64,000 bases of DNA from Trichobilharzia szidati (taxonomy: Eukaryota; Platyhelminthes; Trematoda; Strigeidida; Schistosomatidae): the NCBI GenBank assembly GCA_944472155.2, contig OX235279.1, positions 117,916,110 through 117,980,109 on the forward strand, read 5' to 3'. The position numbers and the translations under genes are program-made. The stretch's first letter is position 1. Every line of letters starts with the position of its first letter. The notes under the pieces were generated by a model that saw only the letters and a program-made list of their open reading frames with translations, was not told where the DNA came from and did no database searches. Positions 1 through 13,619 of the stretch are shown here, one piece after another.

Positions 1-2235
1 CCTTATTATTTTTTTGTTCACCCCTTAAGTGATAGCTATTTATCTTTCTTTCTATACCTCTATTGATTACAACTCATTTCCTAAATTATTCTTCATTGTT
101 GCTCATCCACTAATGCAAATTAATTAATTTCCATATGTTTCCTGCTATAATTTGATTGGTCTTGACTATTGGAAACTATTCTTTCGATTTTGACTGATTT
201 ATGATGGAAATGATATTCTGAAATTTTCTTTTACTTTGCATGGTTGACTGACTGCTTTAGTCAATTAGATTGTACACGACTAGGCGAGTTTTTATATGAA
301 TGTGATTATACAGTTATGTGAATGAACTTGTCGACAAGATACTCTACGCTGAACTACTCTCTTCTCATTCTGATATCCGAATAAGTATCCTTACTATATT
401 TTATATGTAATGTGACATTTGAAATATGAAAATAATTTTATTGAGGTTTTTTATTCTTTATTGTCCCAATTTCAAGATTGATTTCACCATGGAAAAGTAA
501 TAAATAACTGTTTTGTATTAGTTTATTACGCTTTCGGAGAGTAACCACCAATCTAGAATAGCCCAGGCGAACTGAGGGTTAGTGAGGAATCAGGACGAAA
601 GATCTATCTAGTCACCATTGGTTTTAAGTGATGTTTTAGCCTTATATCACTTCAGCAGGAAAACAGCTTTACATTCAACCTTACTAAAATGAAAGCTAAC
701 ACTTAATGGTTGCCTACCATCTCTATGAGTTATTATTTCCATGTACCGACAAAAATCAACCTGATAAATCAGTCGTATCAAAAGTATTTACTGAATGCTT
801 TTAAAAGAATCAGAAAAGTAGACTGTAATTCACTTGTTAGACACTTTTGCTGATTGATTCATAAAACATTTTTTATTGTATTTATCTTAACCTGTGTTAA
901 ATAGTTTCTTGGAAAAAAAAAGTGGACGAAGTGAAAACAGTATTTCTTTAAATATCACCGCACTTCATCCTTTATGAGAAACAAAATTCCACTTTTATAT
1001 ATCACTGACCAACTGGTAGGAAATCATAAAAGTACTTCAATTTCCTAAGGTTTTCTGTGTTGAATAAATGTATCCTGGTTTGTTTTTTAAAATGAACTGA
1101 TGATTACCTACTCAAACAGCCTTATAAGTTGATGATCTCACTCCCAAAGGCTGTTTATCACTCATAAAGCCACATTTGATGAATCCGTAATTTGAGAAAA
1201 ACAACTCACTATAAACAAATGAATTCATATTGCAATTCATAAAAAAACAATCGCTTCGTGAAGTGTTATTCTGTAATCCTCTAAATGTGTACTTGACGTA
1301 AATAATAAATAAGACGGATGAAGAGTATTGGCTGTAGTATAGCATATGATAATTTGATGATTTTTACGACGTAAGCACTCTGCATTTTCATTACCCAACT
1401 CACATCCAATAACCTTTAGTATATTCTCGATGGGAAGTTTATTACATTCATATTGTTTACAGACTAAAGAAAAAAAATAACTAAACTCAATACTATCTGT
1501 ATGTCATGCATTCATTTACTGATAGACTACCAGATTGATAAGGACACTTAGACATATTCTAATTTATCTGGAAATGCACTTTTTCTTCTTATTTGCTTAA
1601 AAACAAAACAAATAAGATGATAACTTATCTATCTACCTACTGTTATCGTAGAATTTGTTTTCCAACTAACCGTCAGCTGCATTAATGTGGGTATTATTAG
1701 CCAATTGATTGCTTACCTATGTTAATTATTTCGAAGAAGTCAACTTCCCATCAGTCTTTTTTAAGCGACTATCATCTGCAGTTATGTAGGTACTGATTAA
1801 TACACAAATTAGAGGGAAAAGAACAAGAAGTGCAGTAAAGATATCTTTTCGGCGATTTCATTCTCAAAAGCTGTACAATCGCATTTATATACATATGTTT
1901 ACATAGATGCAATTGTTACTTGTTTAATTCCATGTAGTAACGAAGTTGATATAAGAATAAAACTTGGGCGCTGTGGTAGAGTGTAATTTACCCATAATAG
2001 TAACGAAGTTGATTAAGAGTCATAATAGTTTTCAACTCTATATCAAAGTTTGAATGTGTGAATATAGATTACAAGAGACTTGGAAACAAAATTATACAGG
2101 AGTGAAAAATTGTTTTTAACGACGAAAGGTGTGAATGGAATGAGAATGGGAACAAGTCGGAAGGACAATAATTTTAAAACTGATAAAAGGGAAATGAAGG
2201 GGATGAAGAAGCAGTACCAAAAAAGACCAACCAAG
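1..2235. other. AT-rich stretch without recognisable gene
   Basis: No frame here shows a domain or exon pattern that I can support. The right end probably holds the 3' untranslated part of the PLE at 2236-3052. A short motif at about 1961-1985 (cttgggcgctgtggtaga) recurs at 23.48, 33.41 and 36.85 kb and appears to be part of PLE terminal sequence. Confidence 0.5.
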
Positions 2236-3052
2236 CTAAGTCCATGGTAAATGTAAGGGGTTGAACCAGTTCCTTTTGAACACAGCTCCGGTTTTCAAAG
2301 GCATGTGGCAAGGGCTTCTGTAGTACAAAGAAGTCGGAAACACACTGCCTTTGTTCACTTTGTAAATGACTCTGAATGATCAGTCAGTTGAGATGCTGTG
2401 ACAAGTATTGACGAGATGTTCAGTTATAGCGCTTCTGACTGAACCAGTGCTTCCTCTTTGCAGCCATGCTGGATGATGTTCTCTAACACGTTTTGATAAG
2501 ACCCGTATAGAACAACCTCTGCACAAGCAGGTGAACTGATATATGCACACTGAAATCATCATATGCGGAAGCCTGTCCTTCACATTCCTCCGAAGCAGTG
2601 GGCAGCTGGAGAATATCACCCTTAAAGTTGTTGCAGGAAAAGTCTTCTTCAGGAAACTGGTGATTCTCATTTTAAGGAAATCTGCTGCTAGGTGTGTCTT
2701 GAATTCCAGATTCAAATAAAGTGTCTTCTTTGGCACTGAGGTGCATTCTTCCCTTTTTGGCTTTGGTTTCTTGTTCTTCTCCACGAAACGCGCTGGGTAT
2801 CCATTATGAGCCAGGATGTTTTTAAGAAATAGAAGCTCTTCTTCTGGGCAGTCACCGCTGCAAATGTTTCTGGTACGGTGGGCCGGAGAAGTGGTGAGAG
2901 CTCGCTTGCGACTGATAGGTATCCAGCTATAGAAATTCGTCAGTTGACCATTCCATATTGGTTTTTGGTGAACAGATCTTTTCAGAACTCCTTCATGTCT
3001 CCTTGTCTATTCGACGTCCAGGAATGAAATCTTTGATTCATTTTCAACTTTC
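2236..3052 (-). mobile_element. Penelope-like element remnant: RT end plus GIY-YIG domain
   Basis: Read on the minus strand, one frame runs from 3052 to a TAG at 2236-2238 and shows the 3' part of a Penelope-like retroelement. It starts with the post-RT segment (SFLDV, then a Trp-Gly-Gln block), continues through EEELLFLKNIL and NGYPARF, and enters the GIY-YIG endonuclease region with CIYQFTCLC, VREHHPAWL and ITEHLVNTCHS. It closes with LHLPWT, the usual PLE end. The frame is broken by in-frame stops at 2380-2382 (TGA) and 3007-3009 (TAG) but has no frameshift. The upstream RT is missing: the coding match stops against the (TTAG)n tract. This is a 5'-truncated dead copy. The clade resembles the schistosome Cercyon-type PLEs, but the family name is inference. 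Confidence 0.85.
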
Positions 3053-3055
3053 GTT

Positions 3056-3428
<373 letters not shown>

Positions 3429-4159
3429 AACTATCATCAAAACGATATACTTATGAATCAGACACGATCATAAGCTACAAGCTTTACTGCATCAGTGAGA
3501 ACTAGCAACCACTGTACAACAAGTTCAACTAATAATGTACTAGTGTCAAATCAATGTTTCTATACTTTTAAGAGATATGGTGCATCTCGAAGAGCTCTTC
3601 TAAGAGGCTAATGAAAACTTTAATCAGCAGCTGAGTTCATTGGCTCCTTACTGAATATCAGATGATGAGAGAGGATGAGCAACAGGGAACCCCAGGAACA
3701 GACCGAACAACGACCTGTTGCCCAACAAATATCCCGAGGAAACTTGGGATGAACTGTGTACACGATTTGAATTCTGTTGGATGGCATCATATGCCAGGCC
3801 TTAGAGTGAAGTCAGAATGTGAAACGATGAGTTGGGTTTCTGAGTTTCAAATGGAGGAATTGGTGCAAGTTGGGGATGAGGGATTTCAAGCAGTCGTGGA
3901 ACTAACTAAGAAGAATTTCGGAGAACAGGGTAAAATAAAGATTTGCTGTTGTAGACAAATGTTCAACACGGGACACATGAGAATAACAACAATAGTGAGA
4001 ATCTAAAAATCAGTGGTAAGTTCCAGGATGTATGATTATTCCCGAAAAGGCTATATTACCATTTAAGTTGTACTATAAAATATTTCACCAAAGCAAGACA
4101 CCAAATTGTTATTCCATCCTATTTCTATGAACTCGCATTGATTATTAGCTCGTTTGTCT
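3429..4159. other. No recognisable gene
   Basis: A 114-codon open frame lies at 3662-4006 (plus), but I recognise no domain in it and composition does not separate it from its surroundings. It may be 5' flank or degenerate retroelement sequence. Confidence 0.4.
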
Positions 4160-6200
4160 TCTAGCTGGTCCCGAGGCAACGAATAGAGGCAGAGTTGAGC
4201 ATAAGGCCAGACACCCTACCGTGGAAAACTAGTCCAGCAGAAACAGAAACTTCAAATCACAACGGATATATAAAAGATCAGACGTATCTTTATCTCGAAT
4301 AGGAGACAGACCAAATGACCTGGGCTGATGAAACACTTCAGTAAGCCAGTCGGCGAATGTGTCTCCCTCCGATGAAAGCAAAAATTAGCCTTCAACAAAC
4401 AGTATAAGAATAAATTTCCTCATCAGTTAAGAGGTTAACGAGGAAATGAACAACAACAGAAAACTCTTCTCAGACTTCTGTGCACTCAATGATTTATTTA
4501 TCGGAGGTAGTGTGCACAAGCAGGAGGATGTACACGAGGCGATATGGATTCCACCAAACTAACACACTGAAGATCAGATAGACTTCATCTCAATGCTCCT
4601 GAAGAGTGTGGAGACGCAGTGTGCTTGCTGAACACGAAGTCGAGAAGGGTAGGAGGTGTGAACTGAGACAACTGACCAGTGCAATGAGCCTCCATCTTCA
4701 AGTTGAATGCTCTCAAAACAACTCGAGACACACGAGGATTGGGGTTCAACACTCAGAGATTGAAGGACATTACTACAAAGTGCACATTCACTGTGGATAT
4801 GAGAGACAAGTGGGTGAGACGACGTAGCATGAACGAGGAAATCTGTGTGGAAGGACATTGTAACTAACTGTGTGAATATGATGTTCAAGTAAACGTGCAC
4901 AACCGTCGAAGGGAGAAAGAAGAGGTACGACAAGACATCGCGCCTCACTGACAGCTGGAAGCAGCATGGCCAGATCGAAATTACCACTGAATCAATGGAA
5001 ACGGACCCAGAGACTGCAGTGGATATTCTGACGCCATCACTGAGAAACGTGTTGAGGGATGGGTATGCACCTACTGATTTGAAGAAGGGCTACCTTGTCA
5101 AACTACCAGAAAGGTGTGACGTAGCCCCCATCAAGAACTGTTGCAGTATCATACTCCTGTCCACACCAAGCAAAATTGTAACTTGCGTCATCCTGGTGAG
5201 AGATGAAGATGCACTGGGGGCAGGACTCCTACAGACCGGAATGATCTGGATTGAGGAAAGCCGAATCACGTGCTGATCAAATAGCAGCTCTACGTATCGT
5301 CGTCGGATAGAGCATCGAATGACAGTAAAATCTCCACTTGAAACTTATTCGCCTTGACCAAGGAGTAATTGGCAAATTACTTGATCATTGTGACGTGCCC
5401 CAAACCTTTTCCAGCCTCATAACAATGGCACGTCTCAGGTGATCCACATCGGAAAACTCAACGAGGCGTTCGAAGTGAATGCAGGAGTAAGACAAGGCAG
5501 CCTGCCTATTATCACAGATGATATTCCTAATTGTGTCAGAGTGGGTCATGCGTCAGACTGCGCTCAGGGACTGAGAAGACAGGAATACGTTATAATGATA
5601 AGAAGAATCTAGAAGATCTAAATTTCTCAAATTACTTATTTTTAATGTCAAACGAACTCGAATACCTACAGGCAAAAACCAACAAACTAGCGGAAGAGGC
5701 ATCCAGCGAAGAGAGAACTGCAGGTGAACATAGAAAAGTCGGAGGTGATGAAGATAACCAAACAACAACATCAATCAGCTTCATCAACGAGAGAGATTTG
5801 ACATAGGTTGCCCCCTTCACTTTGTCCGCCAGGAAGAATCGTTTCAACTATAGTTGGAATGGATGAAGATGTCAAAGTCAGAATCGGAAAGGCAAGATAC
5901 GCCTCCATCAACCTGAAATCAATTTGGAAATATTCTGCACTCAGCATAAGGGACAAGATTTTGATTTCCAACACCAATGTCAAGTCAGTCAGTGAGTTCC
6001 TCCATGCGAGTCAAGAACCTGAATTGCGTGTCACGAAAAGGATTTCCAACAGGTTGCAGACTTTTATCAACAGCTGCCTTCTCTGGCTCCATAGTGAAGA
6101 GCAAATGGCCAGTCGGCCAGAAAGAATTAGTAAAAAGAAATTCTGGCTGGAAACAAACCAACCAAGAACCAGTCGCTCAACAAATATGTAGGAGAAAATT
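4160..6200 (+). mobile_element. RTE-type non-LTR retrotransposon, degenerate copy A
   Basis: A long decayed RTE-type element. From 4160 to 4390 it matches the 5' region of copy C (13620-13855) at roughly 80 percent. The first part of the AP-endonuclease is then missing, and the endonuclease C-terminal part appears (DQIDFIS at 4572-4592). The reverse transcriptase follows in broken frames (KKGYLVKLPE at about 5083, VRQG-like motif at about 5490). The RTE C-terminal region shows RIGKARYASINLK near 5883 and the QIC-R-K block near 6180. Many stops and frameshifts make it non-functional. The stretch 4436-5354 is nearly identical to 14344-15262 of copy C, including the same stops, unlike the rest of the two copies. 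Confidence 0.8.
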
Positions 6201-6227
6201 TATATTTCATGTATGGATTGCTAAACA

Positions 6228-6414
6228 GTGCGTCGGTGGCACAGTGGTTAGAATTCTCGCCGACCATGCACATGGTTCAAGCTTCGACTCCCTGCCGACG
6301 CACATCTGATATCAGTGGTCGGCCTGCAAAATTCGGGCTACCAATATCACATGCTGAAAACTCCATACTTGTACCAAAAATACGGTGTGGTTTCAAGCTA
6401 TAATCAAAAATGAT
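6228..6414 (+). mobile_element. tRNA-derived SINE, copy 1
   Basis: A tRNA-like head spans 6228-6304. Its ends pair over nine bases (gtgcgtcgg with ccgacgcac). An A-box-like tggcacagtggttag is present, with a decayed B box (ttcaagcttcgactccc). A shared body follows (gtcggcctgcaaaattcggg, tacggtgtggtttcaagc) and ends in an A-rich tail. The same head and body recur at 27992-28177, so this is a dispersed family rather than a tRNA gene. Confidence 0.8.
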
Positions 6415-7607
6415 GGTGAAATTTTAAATATTAGTGTACACAAGACATATGTAGGAATTTTTGTTGAATTCATTACACCCTACACTAATTCACAAGCCTT
6501 GTTAATGTGCCAGAGTTTTACCCGCTTCCAGCAGTCAAAAATGAGAACAAGTCAAGGAAAATGAATAAAAACAAAGCACTTGACAACTAAAATGATAAGT
6601 AACAATAGGCTGTAACCACTTATAAATGAAGGGAAACATTGCAGAAGTTATATTACCACTATCATTATGATACAGTATCGACAGAAGCAGATATTCAGTT
6701 TTCCTGACAATCATATCATTAGTATATCTACTGGAAGGGGATTTTAAATCCCAACTACTAACATCGATTACATCATTATTAGTCCACCTACTAAAGCTTA
6801 CTTCAAATTATCTGGACAGTAATAGTAAAGTATGTTGGACTTAAATTTCAGCTTATTTTACTGTTAATTTACTTCCGCATTATTGTCGTGATAGAGGAAA
6901 AAAGGTTACATATGCTCTCCCATGAATCCATTGGTTTTATTTCAGTATAATCAAGTTGCTCCTTCTTTTCTTCCACCCTTAAGCGTTAATACTATAGACA
7001 TATCACGACATGTCTGTTTATTATACTAGATAGGTTTGAATCAGTTTATTTCGCTATCAGACAGGCACTCTTTCACTTCACTGTAATCGGAACTTCAAAA
7101 GGAAAAATCTGTATAAACCGCTATTATAATGATAACGAAAGAATAGTTACCATTCATATTGTAACAACAGAAGACAAGGGCCAGGCAACAGATCGTTTAT
7201 TACGGAAAATCAACACATATTTATAGATTTTGATGTACATTATTGTAGGTTAATGTTAGTATAAAATACAGTCTGTTGATTGGTTGTTTCTCAACACAAA
7301 GTTAACCGTGCATCTCTTGTGGCTGTGTCAGTTCATCTATATGTTAACTGTATCCGCCTGTCCATCTTGACCTTGTTTTCACATGACTAACGTTGACCTA
7401 AATTACTGTCAACCAATTTGGCTAGCAACCATCTCTCACCACAATATAAGGACGATCTCAACAAAACCCTCTGTCTATAGAGTAAAATCCAAACTTAGTC
7501 AGTAGATGGCTTCACCAAAACGAATATATATATACATTTATATGAGATAGGAGGTTCAATAATATTTTCATATCTGAAATGTTAGCAACAGCCTAATCTG
7601 AGCTCAT
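6415..7607. other. No recognisable gene
   Basis: AT-rich intergenic sequence with no coding or RNA feature that I can support. Confidence 0.5.
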
Positions 7608-7680
7608 GCATCAGAAGTTCAGTGGTAGAATATTCGCCAACAACACATGCAGTCCTGTACTGGATCCTCAGCCGACACAC
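7608..7680 (+). mobile_element. tRNA-Gly-like SINE head, decayed
   Basis: The stretch begins gcatcagaagttcagtggtagaat and continues attcgcc, closely following the 5' half of a metazoan tRNA-Gly. The anticodon arm and T arm are degraded. An associated body of about 120 bases follows. It is probably a SINE or tRNA pseudogene. Confidence 0.5.
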
Positions 7681-9189
7681 TTCTACACTTCGCTTAGCCG
7701 GTTGTAAACCCCAGGCTTTGCGTGAGGCTAGCAACCTCACCCCGTAAAAATGAAACACCTACTGCTGAAACTTAATACCTCAAACTGTTAGCTCTATGTT
7801 CCACCAGTAACTCAGTGGAATAAAATAGTGGCAAATAATTTACTCTTAAGAGGTTTTTTTTGTTTCATATAAGAAAATATGGAGAATGATAAACTTTGAA
7901 TGAATTTCTTTTCATTTTATCTACTAAAAATATTAGATTTGTCAACATACATAATCCTACAAATATTTTATTGGTTTATCTGTAGACAAACTAACAAAAT
8001 ATTTATGCTACTTGTTGTAGCCTGAAGATATATATATATATTTGCGAGGCCACTTTTATCTGTTAAGCTACGAAATATATATTTACATTCTTCAAGCCTT
8101 TATTCCATTTATGAAAAATAATACACTGTACACTTTGTGACGGTAAAAACAGTAACAATCGTGTAAATCTACTGCCCTAAAGAAAAAAGGTAAATATATA
8201 TTCTTGTATATCGAGTGGATACTGAATCGCATCAAAATTATTTAATCATTTCAATAAAAAAACACTAAAAGTACGTAGGAGTGATGAATATTCTTTCTAC
8301 CATTATTCTTAACATCAAATATGTAGAAAATATAACTTCAGTGGAAAAGTGACTGCAAACGCAAAATAAGACTATATTAGGCTTGAACAGGATGGAATGT
8401 TACAAATAATTCAGTGTTACTGTGGTCTTTAATGTGAAATACGTAATGATGTGAGGAGATTATCTGCGGTGGCTTTGGGTCAGTGGATCATAATCGGCTT
8501 AGAGTGGGTGATGCATAAAGTTGAAATGAAAATGTGAGTCATAACAGAATCTGAATTGTTGGCTTCTGGGTTGCTAATAAGGATGACAAACTAAAATAAA
8601 CACTAAAGGAATAAAACGAGGAACATGGTGAATATTTGAAATATTTGTTTGGTTAACAGTGTTACCACAAGTATGAAGTACACCAGCAGAATTCAATAAT
8701 GAGTTCACCACAAACTAATTATTACTATAAAGACTTCAGACCGTGATAAAGAAAAAGCAATGAAAATGCCAAATATTTATAGTGAAAATAAGGCAACAAA
8801 TGCTGATTTCTACAAACGGAGGACCAGAAAAAATGTGCGAACGCTACTGAATCAGCAGAAAACCCAAAAATATGGCCTACAAGTTCATCTTCTTAAGCAG
8901 GACAAGAATAAAAATATAGGAATGATAAAACAATATATGCATATAATCCTTATCAATGAAACATTTAATCATCGTCCATGAGAACACAACATCTTCACTT
9001 ACAAGGAACATTTCTCGTGAAAAGATTTTCTAATGAGGTCTAGAAGAAGGAGAACTAAATTAAAAGTGAAGTGAAGATGAACCTGCATAAAGCAAGAAGA
9101 ACAAAGTGAACACGACTGTACATATTTGAAATATAAAAGCAAAACTTAATACCGTTAAATAGAAACCAGTCTTCCTAAAATCTCGGAGA
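7681..9189. other. No recognisable gene
   Basis: AT-rich. The 73-codon frame at 8760-8981 is Lys/Asn-rich with no recognisable domain and is not supported as a gene. Confidence 0.5.
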
Positions 9190-9612
9190 CGAAGTATCTG
9201 AAAGATACGAATGTAGGATAAATGCCACTCTCAAACAAACATATACAGATGCCAGATTAATTGTATTTTACCGACCAAATCGCTGAATTAGGCAATATAA
9301 TCTAAGGTTACAAAATTCCAATTTCATGTTATCTGCAATCGCACATACCAACCTACATGTACGTGTCAGAGTGAATATACTGAATAAAAAGAAGCAGGGA
9401 ATTTCGACTGTTTGTTCGAACATATTCCGATGAATATTTGTCTGAAATGTGTGAAAGAGGTCTTTAGTATAGCGATCGCTCTCCACATTACAGATAGTGA
9501 GCAACAAATTGACATGTTAAAATCAGTGGGAACACTTAAATTTCAGAGCAGTTCCAGCTTGCTACGTGTAGCTGGAGCGATCGCCATTGAACAATCAAAA
9601 GCGAACTTATGA
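9190..9612 (+). mobile_element. Penelope-like element remnant (GIY-YIG part)
   Basis: In shifting plus frames the PLE signature is visible: a DARLIVFYRPNR segment near 9250, a YQPTCTCQSEYTE segment near 9345 (normally a YQFTC-C-YIG-type motif), FEHIPMNICL near 9415, an HITDS segment near 9489 and LLRVAGAIAIEQSKANL up to 9609. The last corresponds to the PLE C-terminal LLR-AEAIAI block. At least one stop and one frame change show that it is dead. It converges with the PLE at 10205-11120. Confidence 0.7.
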
Positions 9613-10204
9613 ATTCAGGAGGGATACACTTTATTTTGTTATAATAATGTTTCGTTCTGTTAATGTGCTTTCATGCCCCTAATTTTGACTTTACCTCTAC
9701 TCTTGATGGGACCAGCTTTTCACCCTGGTTCAACTAAATTAATTTACATTCACGTGTCCTGATGGTTTTACACCTTTATTCAGTTTAAAATATTCGTTTG
9801 TAGTTCTAGGGAATTCTCTAATTTCGATAGAGAAAGAAATACCAGATTTGCAGTATAAAATATCATTCTATTTCACAGGTTCTCGTCAGTTGCAAACTAC
9901 CTGAAATTACAATGGTTGCAGATAATGACATTTCATACATTAATGCTTGAAAGGCAATTGAGAAAGCATTGCAAGATGAATGCATCCGGAAGTAAGCATT
10001 ACAATGTTTAATCCAAGTCACCATCAATTTATATGCTTTCAAACTACGAAAAAAAAGGCGGGGCTTGAGACAAGACAGAAAACAGAAAAATCTAATAAAC
10101 AGTGTCAGCTTGTAAGTCTACACAGCAACTCACGAAGGTTAAGATTCATGCAGTTGTAAACCTGCTCACTGAGATGAGCTCACTAATGTATATGACTGAT
10201 CAGT
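9613..10204. other. No recognisable gene between two convergent PLE remnants
   Basis: Probably the 3' untranslated tails of the two flanking PLE copies. I see nothing else supportable. Confidence 0.4.
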
Positions 10205-11120
10205 GTGATCAAAGCAATACGGTTACCAAGGAAGTCAGAGATTGACTACACTCTCTTTCTGTGTGCATAAGTTTCGTCTGAAACACCTGATTGCAATTGC
10301 TTCTGCAAATCATAGTAAATTCGCTGTTCTTTGTTTGTTTAATATTTTGAAGGATTTGGAAATCTCGACAGTATGATCCGTATCCACAAGGTATCTGCTG
10401 ATTGCACTTTGTGAATATCTGCTTCCTTTTAAGCATAAGTTTCTTGGAATATACTCTGAAAACCGGATAGAAGTATTTATTTCTGTCCTCACAATGTACT
10501 TGCTGCCACAGGTGCACGTAAATTAGTAAATGAAGTTGGAGGTAAAATCAGCAGGGTACTTATCCAGTTTCGATTGGCTTATAGAGGGTGCAGTGCTGTA
10601 AAGCGTCGCCAGCTTAGCTGCAGGGAAGCATCATTTTAATGCTCCTTTCATCCTCTTGTCATTATTTTGTGATTATGCATCTAATTTGAATGGGAGGCAA
10701 ATGAATACTTTCTTCTTTTCAGTTGTTGAATACTTCGTTTTGTCGTCCTTTTCTTTGCTGTACTTCAGGATAAATCCCTCTGGATACCAGTTTTTCCTAA
10801 GGCATTTTTCAACCAAGCTTAATTCTTCTTCTACCTTGTTGGGCGAACATAATTTCCTGGCTTTGTCGTATAGTGTCCTTAGTAATCACCGCTCATAGCT
10901 TATAGGACAAAAACCGTTATAGTGAAGATATTGCCCCGTCCACGTGTTTTTTCTGTAGATGGACTTTTCAACCGATTCATCGTCTCCTCTTTTTACTTTA
11001 AGCTGTAGAAAATTGAAATCACTGATGTGTACGGATTCCATGGTGAATTTACTATTTGGGTGGGAATAATTAAGGCGGTTAAATCATACGGTTGGTTCTA
11101 TGTGTAACAGCCAGCAGAAA
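10205..11120 (-). mobile_element. Penelope-like element remnant (post-RT region and GIY-YIG)
   Basis: On the minus strand the post-RT region reads VEKSIYRKNTWTGQYLHYN near 10950, then LLRTLYDKARKLCSP, then KVFICLPFKLDA. The GIY-YIG region reads FTCTCGSKYIVRTE (10480-10525), FSEYIPRNL, ISRYLVDTDHTVEI and FAEAIAIRCF, and ends in a VVNL-LPW block near 10220. This order matches PLEs from the end of the RT to the endonuclease C-terminus. Scattered in-frame stops and at least one frame change make it a pseudogene. It belongs to the same broad PLE group as the copies at 2.2 and 9.2 kb. Confidence 0.85.
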
Positions 11121-11671
11121 AACAACTTTTATTCCTTTTCATTGCGCTAATTGACCAAGCTTTAGTAATTTCCTCCACCTTAATGATCTATTAATGCAGC
11201 GTTTGCATATCTTCCATATTGATAATAAATTGTTTAGCATTGTAAGCAGTTGAGAAGAACCAACGAAATATAATAACGTCATTTTATCGTGCCAAATTGT
11301 TCTCCTTGATTTCGAATCTCTTGTACAATTGATTTTCCAACTGCTTCATCCACATCTCGACACACAGCAAAGCACAGAAAGGAAACTACAGATGAAAAGT
11401 TAAACATGAACATAGACTGCACTAACAAGTATTCCATCCTCACCAACGGGTTAAACATCCTGTTCAGTTCATGTTCGTGTACAGTTGGAATAAGTATGTT
11501 GAGAAAAGTGTTGAGTAAAAACCATCTTCCTGCTTTCTGTGCCTCTCTTGGAGACTTAGCCTTGACATTTTCATGCATGTTAGCAATTTTTCAGCTGATG
11601 TTTGCTTTTAGCGGATGTTTTATTTTTATTGCTATTTGACTCTGCTTTATTTCCTAATCCTATTTTTAGCA
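11121..11671. other. No recognisable gene
   Basis: A 99-codon minus frame (11279-11578) and an overlapping plus frame show no domain that I can name. Confidence 0.4.
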
Positions 11672-12843
11672 TCATCATCGAACAAAGTATGGAATGGCAA
11701 TCAAACCTCTACCTCAACTTTATAGACTTTGAGAAGGCCTTCGACAGCGTTGACCAAGAAGTAATTTGGAAACTACTCGAGTACTACGGCGTACCCCAAA
11801 TATTCATCAACCTTATTCAACAGCTGTACGACAACGGCACATATCAAGTGATCCACAACGGAAAACTCAGCGAGGCGTTTGGAGTAAACACAGGAGTCAG
11901 ACAAGGGTGCTTATTATCACCAATGATATTCCTAATTGTGGTGGACTGGATTATGCTTCGTCAGACAGTGGGAAACGAGAAGACAGGGATATCCTGGACC
12001 GACGTGAAGAACCTAGAAGACCTGGATTTCGCGTGTGGATGATTTATGTTTGATGTCACACAAAATCGAAGACTTACAAGCGAAAACCGACAAACTGGTC
12101 GAAGAAGCAGGCAGTGAAGACAGGACTCTAGGTGAACATAGACAAGACGGAGGTTATGAAAATAACCAACCAACAACAACAGCAGCAACATCCAGCGCCA
12201 ATCACCATCAACGGGAGGGATTTGAAAGAGGTTACTTCATTCACTTATCTAGGAAGCATCGTCTCAACTACAGGAGGAACGGACGAGGATGTCAAATTGA
12301 GAATCGGGAAGGCGAGAAACACATTCATCAACCTGAAACCAATCCGGAAATCTTCCGCTGTCACTCAGCATCAACAACAAAATTCGGATTTTCAATACAA
12401 ACGTCAAGTCAGTCAGTTCTTCTATATGGATCAGAAACTTGGCGGGTCACAAAGAATATTTTCAACAGCTGTCTTCGTTCTATACTGAAGATCAGATGGG
12501 CGGAAAGGATCACCAACAAGAAACTATGGGAACAAACAAAACAAGATCAAATCGCTCAACAAATATGCAGGAGAAAGTGGAGATGGATTGGACACTCGCT
12601 GAGGAGGCCGCTGGGTGACATCGCGCGTCAGGCCATGGCTCGAATGGAACCCGAAAGGGAAACGGCGAGTGGGACATCCAAGCGTGACATGGAGGAGATC
12701 GTGTGAAGAGGAGCTGAAACGGTATGGACTAACATGGATGCAAGTGAAAAGTACAGCAGAAGACAGAAACAAGTGGAGACGTGTAGTTGAAGCCCTACGT
12801 TCCACTAGGAACCCAAGGGAACAATAACAATAATAATTTTTAG
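11672..12843 (+). mobile_element. RTE-type retrotransposon, 5'-truncated copy B
   Basis: The best preserved RTE copy here, starting inside the reverse transcriptase. The frame 11602-12042 shows LNFIDFEKAFDSVD, the TGVRQGCLLSP motif and LEDLDFA. The FADD active-site region is then broken by a frame change at about 12032. The rest continues in two frames: KTEVMKIT, ITINGRDL, FTYLGSIVSTTGG, KARNTFINLKPI, VLLYGSETWRVTK, RRKWRWIGHSLRRP, then WNPKGKRRVGHPSVTWRRS. It ends at a stop at 12825-12827 followed by a short (caataa)-type tail. A Gln run (QQQQQQ near 12170) sits between RT and thumb. Truncation plus frameshifts make it inactive. Confidence 0.9.
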
Positions 12844-13619
12844 CGGAGAAATCTCTGTCAACCCCAAATCCAGATGAAAAACAACATTTACGAGCGAAAC
12901 AAAATTCCTACTCAGCATGAAAAAGATTTTGAAACTAGGATTAAACAAAGTCTCTCGAAAGAATACACGTTTCTTTATTTAAGATGACATCTTCGAATTC
13001 TCAAAGAAAGATCAAACACTCATACTCCTTAAAATTGGAAAGATCAGCCAGATAGGAAGGTTATTTCACTTCTTCGAACAAATCAACAAGGATTTCGCAA
13101 AGGAGAGAATATGTAACTCACCAGCTGAAGACAATAGTATTCATATTATTAGATTATAAATGCCTGCAATAAATCCACTTATTTCAGTCAAAGCACAAGA
13201 CGAGTGACTAGTGTCTTTTGATATAATAATATTCCTCTATATACATCGTCAGAATAATGACATGAAAGACGCTTTAGCACAACCTATCTCAATGAAAACA
13301 AGTATAAGTGTGAAATGAGTGAAGATGCTATTTCCACTCTCGTTCTGGTTAAGTTAGATTTATTCCCTTTAATTTGTTGAAGTTATTTCGAATTCCCCGT
13401 TGTTCGATTGCACTGGATCGAAGTGCTCATCCTCTGTTCAAATGTTGGCTCAAGAAACTTACTCCTATGCGATGTCTTCAGATAAGTACAAAGCTACCAA
13501 GTTGTTGGTGGTCAGGAGCGGAATCAAGGAAGTGCATCTCTTCTTCATATAATCAATCAACGGTGAATTCAAAATGGTTTGACCAATAAAAATAAAACCC
13601 TGCCTAGTTTATTGCTTCG
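12844..13619. other. No recognisable gene
   Basis: No coding or RNA feature supported. A minor open frame at 13374-13589 lacks any known motif. Confidence 0.45.

Noticed and set aside
560..640. Hammerhead ribozyme (gaactgaggg ... ggacgaaag)
   Set aside because: The GAC-GAAA part looks suggestive, but the CUGANGA core is not met and stem II does not pair.
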